Shown piece by piece: positions 1 to 14,500 of a stretch of 64,000 nt of DNA. The stretch comes from Apostichopus japonicus (Eukaryota; Echinodermata; Holothuroidea; Aspidochirotida; Stichopodidae). The notes under the pieces are model-generated. The model made no database searches. It had not been told where the DNA came from and worked only from the letters and a program-made list of their open reading frames with translations. The stretch is taken from NCBI RefSeq assembly GCF_037975245.1, contig NC_092570.1, positions 267,501 to 331,500 on the forward strand. Reading direction: 5' to 3'. The position numbers and the translations under genes were made by a program. Each line of letters opens with the position of its first letter. Positions within the stretch are counted from its first letter, which is position 1.

Positions 1-3000
1 TGAAGTAATAGATACGTATATAGTATATACACATATATGCATGCGAATGTTACTAATCAAAAGAAATGTCAAACTTAAATAGTTTAATTTAGTTTAATTT
101 AATTAGTTTAGTTTTAATTAATTAGTTTAATTGCTCAAAATTATCCCCAGACTGTCTTGCTGCATTTGTCGTTGTAACAGTAAATGTTGTCCCCTTGTAT
201 ATATTGTCCGACCGGACATTAAATTAACCATGAAATTATATCCAGTCTGACCGTGTATGTTTATCCCAAAAATATGTCCAGTAGCAAAAAGTATACAAAA
301 AATTCGTGTCATGGTAAATTTGGTCTTAGATGTTTTATAATCATGAAATTGCATCCGATCATCATGAAAATATCATGGAATATACACAAATCACATGCAT
401 ATTCAAAGCGAAGTGTGGACTGTGTTTGGACCTGTTCAGTAATTCAACCGGCGACGCTGCAGTCTTGGAACAACTGATGCATTTGGCGAAACAGTTAACA
501 TGTTTGCCCTCACTCCCTCACCACTCTGCCCTTTATCCCCTCACCGGCCCACTCACCTCACCCAGATTCGGGTTTCGGCTGGAGGTTCCTAATAATGTCA
601 GCATCAATACTCACACGCACGTAAGACTACTAAGAGGTTTAATTTGACTCCTGTTAGAAACGATTTGACGTTTTATTTTCTCTTTATCAATTTCCTAAAT
701 AGATTTGTTAAGCAGGAAGTGAACTCGGCAACCTGCTGGATCTCTCTGTGTGATCAAATGTATGTTATTGAACGTGTCATTATTGATAAAGACAGAACTT
801 TGAGTACACTGCAGTGCGTATATATAAGACAGTGTATCTAACATGCTCAAGTACGTACACGGAACATTGAAAAGAAACTACCATAGTCAAAGAAACGCAC
901 TTTGATTGTTCGTGAAATCCCAGTCAGCTTTGTTGAGGCTTCTTTCGTCGTTACCAACTAAGGGTTTATCAAGAAACAGTATGCTATGGTAAGTATCGAA
1001 TATATTAGTTACTACTGTAATATAGTTGTACTGTATATGGTGGTATACGGTAACTTCCGCATGTCCCCTCAATTCGCGTAATGTATATGGTAGCACTGAT
1101 ATATAGGCACTGATGTTGCCGTGTTGGTAAGTAAAATTATAACCACATTTTCAATCGCAACTTTAATCTACAACGCCTTAACGGAAACGGTCAAAGTTGC
1201 CACATTGAAACAAGGAAACATAAATTTTATGTTATGAGACGTTTCTTTAATTATTTCACACGTTTAGTCGAATTATACAGTCAACTTCAACGCATGCACT
1301 AACTTAGGAAAACTTTTCCTTGCTTCGAGCACTTTGACTCCCGAATTTAGAAGTATAATTCTCTCTTTTTACGGCGCAATATGGTCAAAGATCGATGGAA
1401 TCACACAGCTGAAGGAAAGAATTAAACCACAGAGCAAAATCAGCGAGATCGTCATTACCGATATCCTTTAAAAGATTATAATATATTGCCCGAAAATACA
1501 TATACTGCTAATACAAAAATGAAAAACATAAAAGTGATGATATGAGTTTTCAGTTGATGTAGTCAAACAGAATATTAGTGTAGCAGAGACGGATCCAGGG
1601 TTTGAAAAATGATGGAAAGCTGCAGACTCCCCCCTCCCTACCCCACACCCCAGACAGAAAGATACAATTGTAGACTTGAATATAGGCAAGTAAATAACGA
1701 GGAATAATTAAGTCTATATGAATTAAGTCTAACGAGGAATATTTAAGTCTATTGTAGATTTAAATATAGTCAATTAAATCACGAGACATCTTTTTATTGA
1801 ATCTAATTATTTACTACCAGAGTACGGTTCTGTATATCATGTCAACACAATAACTCTCTTCTTATAGAACCACTCCTCAGAAGGAGTAGCAACAGAAGCA
1901 TGATATAACCGAGATCCATTTATGTACTAGAAATACTACATGAAACCCACAAAGAATAGCCTACAAATGTCCTTTTGGATCATTCAGTGAAATTCATTGT
2001 TTCAGTTGATTTTTGGCTGGAGAAAAGAACATTGTTCCGAGATTAAAAGGTTCAGCGATTCGCATAAATAGAGATTTCAAACCTTTCTTGGGCCGCAGAA
2101 GCTCTGTGCGGGCAGCATTCGGCCCGAGGGCCACACTAACCTACCTGTGATTTATCTCTATACACCGTTCTGCGTACTGTGTTTATCGCAACCATCGAAA
2201 CAACTACCATCATATGAACTCTACTAAGCTGTTTGGGACGACTTTACCTTATATCCTATATACTTAAAAAATGTATTCATTTAATATCTCGCACAGCGAG
2301 ATCAAATGATGTGCTATTATTGATGACCACGCTCTGTAAAGCATATATAATCCAAACCATACAACCCAACCATGTTGCAACACTAACTCTAACCTAACAT
2401 GCCTGTAAGCAAGACTAAAAGTCAGCTTTGTAATACCCGCACATTGAGTCTCCTTTTACTAGCTAGCCTTGAACTATAACCTTTCCAAATAGGTTTGCCG
2501 TAGTGATTTTGTTTAAAAGTTTCCATGCTGTGGTTGGAATAACATTCCTTCCTCCATTCATATGACAGCTGTTAGCGGGAAATAATTTGGTATTTTATTT
2601 CGGTTACATATGTATATTATATATGGACGTGGAAGGCATAACTTGTCCTATTAAATGAAAACAATCTATTCGACCCATGTTTTGTAATACCCCGTGACAT
2701 TTAAGAACAGGATTATAAGTTGACTTAATAAAATCTGACCTTCGAATTAACTCTGATGTGTGTTTTCTTTCGGGAGAGGTATGATCTTGTTCTATCCTGA
2801 ATTAGTATCTCACGTTCCGTAATTTATTTTCCTTCAGTGTCCAAACTGGTAATCAAGGTATAGTACTGAGCCGGGCCACGCAGGCAATTCATCTGTACTT
2901 ACACTGGTTACTCAAGTTAATGTGAAACTTCGAGACTTGTACAAATGTATGCGGAAATAGTAATGTATGTTAACTCCTTATATACCAGTGAATTAATTGG

Positions 3001-5366
3001 TCTTTTATGGTCGCACTTAAGTTCATGGCAAATTTAAGTCTCTTGCTCTATACATAGGAATAAGTCAGATATGTGGAATTTTGAGCAAATTATATGGCAA
3101 GGAATCACAAAGCCAACTGGCTTTCTGGTTAAACAAAGTCACACAAGAACGAAGGCTCGAAAACCAAACTTTTAAACTGATCCACTTACATCCCCCTCAC
3201 TCCCCTTCCCCTCACATCGAGACTGAGACTATGTGACCATCGTCCAATCACGAGTATAGGCGTTAGGTACTCAATAGTGCTATTGCTTGCACCATTCTCA
3301 TACACTAACTGCACTAACTGGTGCTACATGATAACTTTGCTTGCTAAAACTTTTCAACATTGTTCCCCTTCATTATTTCAGCACTTATTGATCTGCGGTT
3401 TTACACATTGGCAGCCTGTCACCAGGGAGGGGGGGGGGGGCACTATGAGCACGTGCCCCCACTTTTTCCCCAAAATAGCAAATGTGCCCTACTGGCAAAT
3501 AAAATGTTCCCTTTGTTTGATGAAGAACTATCTTTTGAATAAAGATAATTGTTAATTGTTAATTTTAAATTATTCACGTGCTCCATAATAGTATTGATAG
3601 CATATATATTAACACATATGGCCTGTGTGTATCGGTTTATAGCATAACGAGTGGTGGTTGTGGAATGAGAGAGTGCCCCTCTGTTGTTTTGCCCCCCCCC
3701 CCTCACTTGTTGGAAGCTTTCTGCCCCCCTGCCTGTCACGAAATGCTTTGGTTAGCACAAAGGAATTTTGCTTATTTGACAAACGTATTTTGTCGTCAAT
3801 ATAAACTTCGAAATGTATCTGCATAGATGTTTGGAAATCTTATTCGGATGTTTGTCATGACGTTGCACCAGTCTTTAAGAAACATGACCGTAATGCGTTT
3901 CATATTGAAATTACCTTAAATGGAAGGAAGGAAATAAGTTCGGAAAAACTTACGGTATTTTCGGAATGTTTACAAGGTTTGTGAGGACCTGCAAGTAAAC
4001 CTCACGCTGTTATAAACAATCAAGTTTGATGATAACAAAAATGTTTCTTTTTTCACTCATCTTAATTTTTATTACAAATCACCTACGCAAACTAAGACGT
4101 ATCCTATTGCAATATCTGCTTTTATACATTTTTCTATCGGTGGGATGTATTATGCATTCGCCCTCTGGTTGTATAATCCGAATTTATAACATTATGTGTT
4201 CAGTGCTATGCATGATTGAGCTGAAGCAGAACCTATACGTATGATACAATTTAAACGAGAAATATACTCAACAACTCCTTTGCAAGGTGAAATGATTTTT
4301 CAATCTTTACTTGGTCATTATGGCTTGATTAAGTGTGTGTGTGCGTATGTGTGTGGTTGTGTGTGTTGTGTGTCTGTAAACATGATAACTAAACAAGAGC
4401 AGAATATACCAGAAAAAGTCTGGGCGAGGGGGACGGGAAAAATATCGGGTGATCTATAAGCGGTTAATCGACAATAATTAATCGGTTAACCATCAACGTT
4501 AGACCGGTATAGATCGCTAAGTCGAGGGGGGGGGGGGGGTCTCCAATTGAGCAGTTAGCTTACCATATACAGTTAGGTATCGGTATGAAATGATTTGATC
4601 AGTAAACATTCAAGAGGTACAGGGATATTCTAACGAGAGAAATGTATCGCTTGCCTCAAGGACTTCCCTCCGCCGGTTGGATCACTAAGCCGGTTAACCG
4701 TTACTATTTGTGACCCAGACTGACTAACCGGGAGATGGAACACCACCCCCTTGCTCTAAGACACGTATACTATTTATGCATAAGTAGATGCTCTTCAATA
4801 AAACTGAAGATTTATGTGGTTATGTACCCAAGCGGCTGCTCCTAGTTATAATAACAATAAGTTCATCATGTGACTAGAATTATGCTTCCATGTCAACGTA
4901 ATGGTGGGAATTAACGCTTTATATGTATCATGATTAACACTTTCACTGTCTAGTTTATATGCTATGTTAGGACAGCGCATTGCGTATAGGCGAATGACGT
5001 CATAGGCTACTCATTGGGGTTAATGGTTAAGTTTAATGTTATTTTCCTTAATGACGTGAATTTACTTAATCACTTAATCGCATTGTTATCTAGTATAAGG
5101 GTAGTCTGTTGTCTTTTTATTGATGTGATAACTGCCTCTGCGTGGTTACTGTGCAGTAAACCTGTTTTCAGTCACTGTTATGGACAAGCAATTCCAAGAC
5201 CTGCACGTCTCTTGATGTAGCTGGCCTCCAAAATTTGCCTTGACAGATGTTGGGTGTAGTTGGGGGGGGGGGGGCTAATGGTTAAGTTTAATGTTATTTT
5301 CCTTAATGACTTATATAGTATTCAAACTCCTCAGTGAAGTTTCACATTGTGCTTCTTTCCTCTCAG
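1..5366. other. No gene seen
   Basis: AT-rich sequence with scattered short ORFs that show no family pattern. Contains poly-G runs near 3428, 4526 and 5261 and a C-run near 3691. Sulfotransferase promoter and first noncoding exon probably lie here but could not be placed. Confidence 0.5.
5021..5310. repeat. 35-bp exact direct repeat 255 bp apart
   Basis: taatggttaagtttaatgtt + attttccttaatgac occurs at 5021-5055 and 5276-5310, just upstream of the first recognised sulfotransferase exon, with a poly-G run between. Confidence 0.85.
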
Positions 5367-5504
5367 CGGAAATCTCCGACTTTTGTAATGAAATTGAGGC
5401 GGCCATCTGGAGAGTATCTGTATCGACACTGATATGAACGGGGATGTTTCACCTACTTTCCGGAACGACAACACTGCGTCGTGATGATCGGAAGGAATCG
5501 ACAG
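5367..5504 (+). CDS. CHST15-like: CHST15-like exon with 5' UTR and proposed start codon
   Basis: A pyrimidine-rich acceptor (ttctttcctctcag) ends at 5366 and a good donor (cag/gtatgt) starts at 5505. ATG at 5484 opens MIGRNRQ and leaves phase 0, which joins in frame to VKFLLLLC at 7570. The short basic segment before a hydrophobic helix is what a type II Golgi enzyme needs. No in-frame ATG precedes the helix in the next exon, so an upstream start exon is required. This is the best candidate I found, but it is an inference. Confidence 0.55.
5434..5484 (+). promoter_or_regulatory. uORF overlapping the proposed start codon
   Basis: An upstream ATG at 5434 opens a 16-codon reading frame whose TGA (5482-5484) shares its last base with the proposed main ATG (tgATG). 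If the start exon is right, this geometry would favour termination-reinitiation control of translation. Only the sequence arrangement is seen; any effect is inferred. Confidence 0.35.
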
Positions 5505-8500
5505 GTATGTAGTTACGGAAAAGAGAGGTAGGCGGGGGGAGGGGAGGGGGGCAGAGGGTAGGGATAGTTGAGATAAATATTCTAAACTACCTCCTTCGAT
5601 AATTCGTGTAAAATGTTTTGCTATTACCTTTAGCCACTATACTGATATTCAAATCAATTCATTATATGTGTATGTTGTATTGGACAATTACATGATATTA
5701 CTATTATTACTAATCATAAAGGTCAAACGACATGTTAAGCCAACTTGCGTGATTATCGTAGAAGCTAGCAAGTTATAACTCAAAAACCAGCGCGCTGATC
5801 AATGTGTTGGTGTAAATGGTAAGCTCGTGTGCAAGTTTACAAGTCTACAACCTTGATCGGGAGTCAAGGTTATTGGAGGTCAAACCGTAAAAAATGGTAT
5901 TTCAAGAAGGGAGCTCCTCATATGAAAGTATTTATATTTATTAGTAAATTATTCTGCCAAGTCTTAGTAGAAAGTAAAATAAATCCTTATATGCTGGCGT
6001 CTCATATTCATTTCATATATAAACAAGTAACACACCTGCACATACTAGTTACAGTTTCGTAACTCATATTAGATACATCTAACTGAAATTTGGTCTCCCT
6101 ACAATCATTGTAAACATTTCAAGCCACATGGGGCATTAAATATTGAAGTTTAATTTCCGTGTGTGTCGCAGGTTTCCTTTCATTGAAACAATTTGTTTTG
6201 TCTCATTTTGTATAAAGACGTTCTGTTGAGCGGTCTGTTATTCTCTGCTGATCTATTTCGATATAATACACTCTTCATGTCGAATTAAAAGGATAACGAA
6301 AGCAGGGACGTTAGAGCGGGGAGGAGGGGGAGAGGAAATATATACGCCCTCCCAAGTTTTTGCCAACACAAAAACCAAGCGATATAAAATAGAAATAGTC
6401 TTCATAAAGTAATGCTACTGATATCATCATTCAGATTATTTTTCATTGCTAATTTCGCTGTAAAAGCCAAGTAATTGGTCTGAGTACCCCTAAAAAGATA
6501 TATTTGACCTTAGATCACGTGACATTTGACCTCAGTTACCACGCATACATATTTTGATAACACTTGACATTCTCATTATATCTGTGAAGGGTCCACGTCA
6601 GTGCAATTTTTCCATGGGGTTATAACAAACAAAATTCTTTAATCTGACCTTTTGGTTCCTGGGGCCAGCGAGACAAGGGTTTACCATGGGGTACGTATCC
6701 ACCTAGTTTGAAGCAAATCGGCACAGCCGTCAAGTAAGATTTTTTATACAAATTACTTTAAAAATATACTTTTGACCAGTGACCTTTGATCTCAGTTCCC
6801 ATGGCAACCATTTTAACTATTACAGTACTTGACATTTCGAAAGAAAGAAATTTATTTTCTGCTGCCCATATGGTGCAAACGATTTATCGTAAAATCACTG
6901 TGACAGCCCATATCAGCATGTTCATTACACAAATATAACCTATATATACTCGTATCGTCCACTCGTAAGTCATATGCAAAACAAAACAGTGAGATTTGAT
7001 TGGCGCATGATCTGTTGGGCGAGGCTTTCAAATTTCGAGTGAAGTTTGTGGAATTTACGGTCTCGTTCAAAAAGCTGGCGAATTTTATTCAGCTCAAAAT
7101 GTTTTACGACAGAAAACTCAATAAAAATAATGATAATTAGTATTAACATTGCATAGAACGGTGTTATTTTCACTGAGTTTTTAGGGCAGTAAGCTGGAAG
7201 GTCGAAGTTAAAATTTGGCAAACACACTTTTGAGACTTAAACTTGTGGGGCATTACATGTGGACTTCTTGTCAAAATGCAGCAAAATAATGAATTTTTAC
7301 ATGCACAAAATGTGCACACTGCAAAGTGTTGTTGGGTTATTATATCGCACATGCAGCCGCATCGATCGATCGAATTGAAATATACATATTGACGTTTTAG
7401 ATAATGTTATCTAATACTGTTGTGTTTTTAATTGGTTATTGTTGTTGTTTAGCACAATGATCTGATTGTTGAGGACTGTATAAGGAAAGGTGACAGTCAT
7501 GTCACATCGCCGTTCTACAAATCATATTTGCTGCTAAATATCAAGTTTGTTAAATGTTGTCTTCAACAGGTGAAATTCTTGTTGCTGTTATGCACATCGC
7601 CTATCATTTTGATAATAGTATGGCACATGAGAACACCGGAATTACAGATAAATATCACTCGAGAACACTACGGCCACACTCACGATGGTTCAATAGAGCG
7701 AGTTGCAGACGAGCCTTTAAACCAGAAATCAAACATAGCAAACGACTGGCGTCAAGACAACCATGTGGTTACCATGACAGGAAATTTATTATCGTCTGCT
7801 GATAACGATATAAAAGTAAAAAAGCAACCTGCTCGAAACCCAACGACATACGATGAAAACAAAGAATCGGTATCAAATCGCGGTAATTCAGAACGCGATA
7901 ATGCAGAAGAATCGCCAGGTCATAATGGACATAGTAATTTACAACATAGGAAGAGTCGATTTGGTTTTAGGGGTGAAGATGTCGTTGTTTGGAAAAAGCT
8001 GGAAAATGGAACCATCGTCAAGGTAGAACAAACAGGCAACGATAGATTTTTTAACAATGAAATACTCAGATCAAATGATCCTTATGTTCATTATTTATCG
8101 AGATTTAATAATTTAACCATCAGCGATTTGAGGAGAAAACAGTCTGCAGTTAGCACTCTGCAGAGATTACACAATAGAAATGTTTCATCGAAAACGAAAA
8201 TCGCGGAATGGAAGGCATTCGACGATAACCTGAAACATCATGCGGCTACCAGGGCGATCAAATGGGATCAAGAATGGCTGGAAGACTTTGCAGGCAAAGA
8301 AATGATCGAGCTTATGGATTTAACCATTGTCGGGAAAGGGGTGATTCCTATGAGACTCAAAGAATTCGAGCTAAAACCATCAATGACTGGAAAATCATTG
8401 GAGGATCTTAGAAATAAAATCAAACAGGAGTTACTGAGGATGAATGAAATGCAACCCGCCAAACCGGTTACATACGATCGAAAGAATCTACCAATCGAGC

Positions 8501-11500
8501 TTTACAACCTTGCGCCTTACGTGAGTAGTATTATTATAAGATGTAAGTGTGCATTACTTAATGTTAAAATATGTGATATTGACGTTCAATTTCCCAAAAT
8601 AATCCCCACTGAGTCCTGATTATTCAAATGCTATAAAAACAGTGAGGAATATTTTATTATACAATTACGTCATCAGGGAGGACAAACTATACTTAGAAGA
8701 TGCTTGTGAAAGTTTGAGCATAAGTAAAAGGCCGTTAATTCACGTTGTAGCATCTTTGGCGGGGACTCATTGCCTTGCTATACTTATATATATAGAGAAA
8801 TAACTAACCAAAAAGCATTTTGGGCAAAAATTAAAATAGCAACTAAGCGTGTTTCTATCCCCTCATTTTATAGCTCTTTGACAAAATTCCGCGTACTTTC
8901 TCATCTTCAACGAAGAATCCATGCTGGGAAAATCCGGAATTGAGTTTTCGAGTCTTATGTTTGCCTTATTTTTACCTAATCGGCGCTCCAAAGTCAGCTA
9001 CTACCGATTTGTGGTCTAAAATCGTTTTCCATCCAGATGTTCTGAAATCTGTAGACAAAGAACCGCAATTCTGGACAAGAGGAAACCTTGGTAAGCTTTT
9101 ATCGGTTTCTTCTAAATTGAAATGAGGAGGGGTGGGGAGGGCGTGGGTGCAGGAATGATCTGGTAGGGTGGGATTGACTATTGAGGAAACAAGTCGGTAA
9201 TGATGATAGTATATGTACTACGGGCCATGTAGTGCGGACACATGCGGCCATGTAGTGCGGCTTACAAATTAAAAAGCTAGTGCAGTTTTTGTGTTTTTTG
9301 TTGTTGTTAGCACTTGTGGTAATATGCTAGACTCATGAATAAAATTACATAAAACTTGCAAAAGTTATATGTATCTTGAGATATAAAACTCCTTAAAATG
9401 AAATCCATTTGCGACTGCATTAACTAGTGAATTATCTACATGACAAGTCATATATCATATTTGAGATAATCGCCCTTTACCAGCATGTACAATGTCATAA
9501 TAAAATAAACTATAAAATGTCTCGCGGTCAACAAGGAATCATTACTTGTGCCATAAATTTATTTTACTAACCATAAAATTCAAAAGTTTTTAGATAATAG
9601 ATGTATATTATTGTCTAAAACGGGGAATTAAACTTTATTCATGAACCAGTCATGCTTTCTTCGTTCTTCGTCTTTTCCGTTTCCTTCACAAATGAAATGT
9701 GAAAATCTAACGTGTCAGTTGCATGTGCATGTAGGTTATTTAAATCGCTGTCAGTGAGATCAACCTACAAAATGTATAACATCTGTAGGCCATATCGATA
9801 TGGCCATAGATATGGCCATGACAAGGTGTCCTTATAGATATGTCCATAACAAGGTGTCCTTATAGATATGGCCATTACAAGGTGTCCTTATAGATATGGC
9901 CATTACAAGGTGTCCTTATAGATACGGACACGACAAGGTGTCCTTATAGATATGGCCATGACAAGGTGTCCTTATAGATATGGCCATTACAAGGTGTCCT
10001 TATAGATACGGACACGACAAGGTGTCCTTATAGATATGGCCATGACAAGGTGTCCTTATAGATATGGCCATGACAAGGTGTCCTTATAGATATGGCCATA
10101 ACAAGGTGTTCTTATAGATATGGCCATAACAAGGTGTCCTTATAGATATGGCCATGACAAGGTGTCCTTATAGATATGGCCATGACAAGGTGTCCTTATA
10201 GATATGGCCATGACAAGGTGTCCTTATAGATATGGCCATGACAAGGTGTCCTTATAGATATGGCCATGACAAGGTGTCCTTATAGATATGGCCATAACAA
10301 GGTGTCCTTATAGATATGGCCATTACAAAGTGTCCTTATAGATATGGCCATGACAAGGTGTCCTTATAGATATGGCCATGACAAGGTGTCCTTATAGATA
10401 TGGCCATTACAAAGTGTCCTTATAGATATGGCCATGACAAGGTGTCCTTATAGATATGGCCATGACAAGGTGTCCTTATAGATATGGCCATGACAAGGTG
10501 TCCTTATAGATATGGCCATTACAAAGTGTCCTTATAGATATGGCCATGACAAGGTGTCCTTATAGATATGGCCATGACAAGGTGTCCTTATAGATGGCCA
10601 TAACAAGGTGTCCTTATAGATATGGCCATGACAAGGTGTCCTTATAGATATGGCCATGACAAGGTGTCCTTATAGATATGGCCATGACAAGGTGTCCTTA
10701 TAGATGGCCATAACAAGGTGTCCTTATAGATATGGCCATGACAAGGTGTCCTTATAGATACGGACACGACAAGGTGTCCTTATAGATATGGCCATGACAA
10801 GGTGTTCTTATAGATATGGCCATAACAAGGTGTCCTTATAGATATGGCCATAACAAGGTGTCCTTATAGATGGCCATGACAAGGTGTCCTTATAGATATG
10901 GCCATGACAAGGTGTCCTTATAGATATGGCCATAACAAGGTGTCCTTATAGATATGGCCATTACAAGGTGTCCTTATAGATATGGCCATGACAAGGTGTC
11001 CTTATAGATATGGCCATAACAAGGTGTCCTTATAGATGGCCATGACAAGGTGTCCTTATAGATATGGCCATGACAAGGTGTCCTTATAGATATGGCCATT
11101 ACAAGGTGTCCTTATAGATATGGCCATGACAAGGTGTCCTTATAGATATGGCCATGACAAGGTGTCCTTATAGATATGGCCATTACAAAGTGTCCTTATA
11201 GATATGGCCATAACAAGGTGTCCTTATAGATATGGCCATGACAAGGTGTCCTTATAGATATGGCCATAACAAGGTGTCCTTATAGATACGGACACGACAA
11301 GGTGTTCTTGCATTAAACATAGGGTGGCAAAATGTGTTATTTCAAACACTTTACCGCCAATTTTTCCCAAAGTAAACCCAAGACCGTAGAGTATGCATAT
11401 TAGCCTGAATCAAGTTAACTTCGAGTCTGTGCATTATTGTAGTCGATATCTGAATCAAAAATGTTAAAGAAATATAATAAACTGGACAAGGAGGTAGAAC

Positions 11501-14500
11501 ATGACATTTAAAGAGGCCTCGTGCATGTCCTTAGTTATGTTAACCTATTTAAAATATATCTTAAGTGTTTCAAAATTACTTTCCAGTGTGTTCTATCTAC
11601 CTATATATTCCAACGCATCGAGTATAGATAAAGATAAATAGACTGTCAAATATGTTTACTTACGACCAAACAAAATGGTGGATGTGACAAAAACAATGGT
11701 GTCAGGTTAATTACTATCAAGGTTTACCAGTTATTGGCCCCTCTAGCATATTTAAATTAAGAGGAGATGCTGTCACCAAGTTTACCAAACCCATTGAGTC
11801 CACACTGTAGGGCTACACACACTGTATCGCGCCTGGTCAACAGAACGTGTTGTCGTCAAGCAGTATTTTGTTCAAGCATTGACCACATACCCCAAGTCTA
11901 AGAGGGATGTATAGTTAATAACTTTCTAGCAGCGGCCAACAACATCACTAAATGAATATGTGGGGGTAAGGAAGGATAGGCTGCTTAGCATATAAGGTAC
12001 AGAAGTGTGTGTGTGAGTTGGAGAGTTGGTATGATATAGTTCACCCTTGTAATACGAATTACCTCGCTTAACTCAATCATGAAAGCAATGGCATGTCCTT
12101 CAGTGTTTCTTGATGACCTTTTAACGCTTCAGCCAGGTTGGGTCATAATATACAGTTTGAACACAGGGGTCTATGTCAGTTGTAAATATAGGCAGGGAGT
12201 TGTTAATGATACATTGATATCTAGGCAACAACGTATATCCTACCACAAAATTATATCTCGCTAACCCTTTGGCATTCCATAATGAACTACATCACGTGGA
12301 TTACATATACGCCCGCCGGACACGGATGTAGCTCTGTGAACGGTTTCTGCAATATTACCGATAATGACTTGCTAATATAGTCTAACAGTATAATCATAAA
12401 TAATTACTAAGACCAAATCAATCTTAACATTTGAAGGGTAATAGTTGGTTTCCCCTGATTTGGTCAAATCGTACAGGATTTCCATCTTCAGTATGTTTGT
12501 GTACTTTGTTGCTATGTTATAGACCTTTGGTCTTGTGTGCTTTGTTGATGTGTTATTGACCTCTGTGTGCTTTGTTGATGTGTAATTGACATTTTGTCTT
12601 GTGTGCTTTGTTGCTATGTTATAGACCTTTGGTCTTGTGTGCCTTGTTGATATGTTATTGACCTATGAGTGCTTTGATGATTTGTTATTGACATTTGGGC
12701 TTGATTATTATCCAATTAAACGTGTGGCTATTTGGTTTTTCTGTTTTATATAAACCAGAGAACGACCTGACTTTATCTCCTCTCGTTTCTCTTGTTTTCT
12801 CAGTCAGGGGTCTTCTTAAATACTGCGCCAATTTTATGCCTTTGAGTAACGCCATCACACGGAATGAACATACGCTGTCATCTCTCATCACAGGTATGGA
12901 CAGGTTAATGTGTGTATGTATGTATATGTATATAATGTATATATGTAATGTTATATATCCGTCTATCCATCCCTCCTTCCATCCATTTAACCGTTCCTTT
13001 GTATGTCTGTTCCTCCGTCTGTCAGTGTGTCTCTCTCTAAATATTTATATATATTTTTTTCAAATGTCATGAGCACTCATTTCATGATTTAAAAAGAGCA
13101 AATCTCATCATGTATATATAATATATATGAGACATACCTGAGTTTCTTCTATGTTGTCATCGGATTCCTTGATGACAAAAATTAGCATACGTACTACTAC
13201 ACTACCAACTGTATAGGATTAATAAAAGTACATCGACCGCGGTTTAATGTATAGACAACAGAGAACTAAGTACTTCACAGTTCTCACACTGTTGCCAACT
13301 TAACATTCATTATGCTGATCCAACGATGTTACTAAACCGTAGAAAGTCACGTTAATATAACATAATAACACTCCGTCTAATATTGAAAGACGTTCCAAAT
13401 TCTAAGGCAATGATAGATTTCTCCCGTGGAGTATTAAAAGATCGTGTTCATAAATTGAACTAGTCTGGAAGAGGTTAGTAACGGAACAGAACAATGAGCA
13501 GGAAGAAAATACTTTCACAAAAGATTTTGAACCCATGTTCTTATATAATCTACAAGTATAATGAAAACAACGTCTATATGCCACAGTTAGATCATTAAAG
13601 TAGCCAGCTACCGAAGTTAACCTGGAGTCTGGAGACTTACTAATTTACAATACCTGTTATTTGAAAAAAAGCCTATGCTGGACTGTTATTCATAACATGG
13701 TTGTAAAAGAAACACAATGTTTACTTTATAATATCACTGTTATTACTTTTCTCTATTATGGTGCAGTTATTTCCCTTGGGATGTGTAAGTGATCTCGCGT
13801 CGAAAATAGTGAAGTTTAACTTCAGAATTAACGACTGGTAAGAGTATCCTCGTGCCAATCTGCCAATTTGAGTCTTCTATAATATACTATATAAACGACA
13901 CGGGATGTCGTGTATAGTTAGTATAAGCTGCTTAGGGTAATACTGAGAGCGTACGAGTGCAACAAAGCTGATGTCGTTGGATATCATTTTCATTATGCCG
14001 AGGTATGAGCATTTCTACTTCCACGACTAAATGTAAATTAACCGGTTACAGGCCACGAGACCGCGAAGGTCCGCGAGACCGAAATTAAAAAAGGTCCGCC
14101 ACACCGAAGATCTTCGAGACCGAGGTCCGCGAGACCGAAACTATTACTAGGCCCCGCGAGACCCGAAACTATACTAGGCCTATAATAGTGGTAAGACAAA
14201 TATTACTACCGGTAATATTACCTTGATAAAGCGCGTAATTAAAAAGAATTTACAGCCATTTCTTTTCATAGTGGATACCAGTGACTTGCGCAACGGGGGC
14301 TGGGGCGGCTTGCATTGATACTAGGCCTCCCCCAGTGGCGTAACCAGAGGGGTTTGCAGGGGGCGAAAGCCCCTGCTCTCAAAAGTCAACCCCCCCCCCC
14401 CCCCCCTGCTGTGTGTTTGTGCTACAAAATGTACAAATTTTAGGAAGTAAATTAGACGTTTGGTTCATTATGAGGAAACTGTGTCAACTGTTACGGGCTA

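Noticed and set aside
9797-11310. Regular repeats resembling a CRISPR array
   Set aside because: Units are contiguous with no unique spacers, in an intron of an animal gene; it is a minisatellite. The same applies at 36478, 54500 and 62066.
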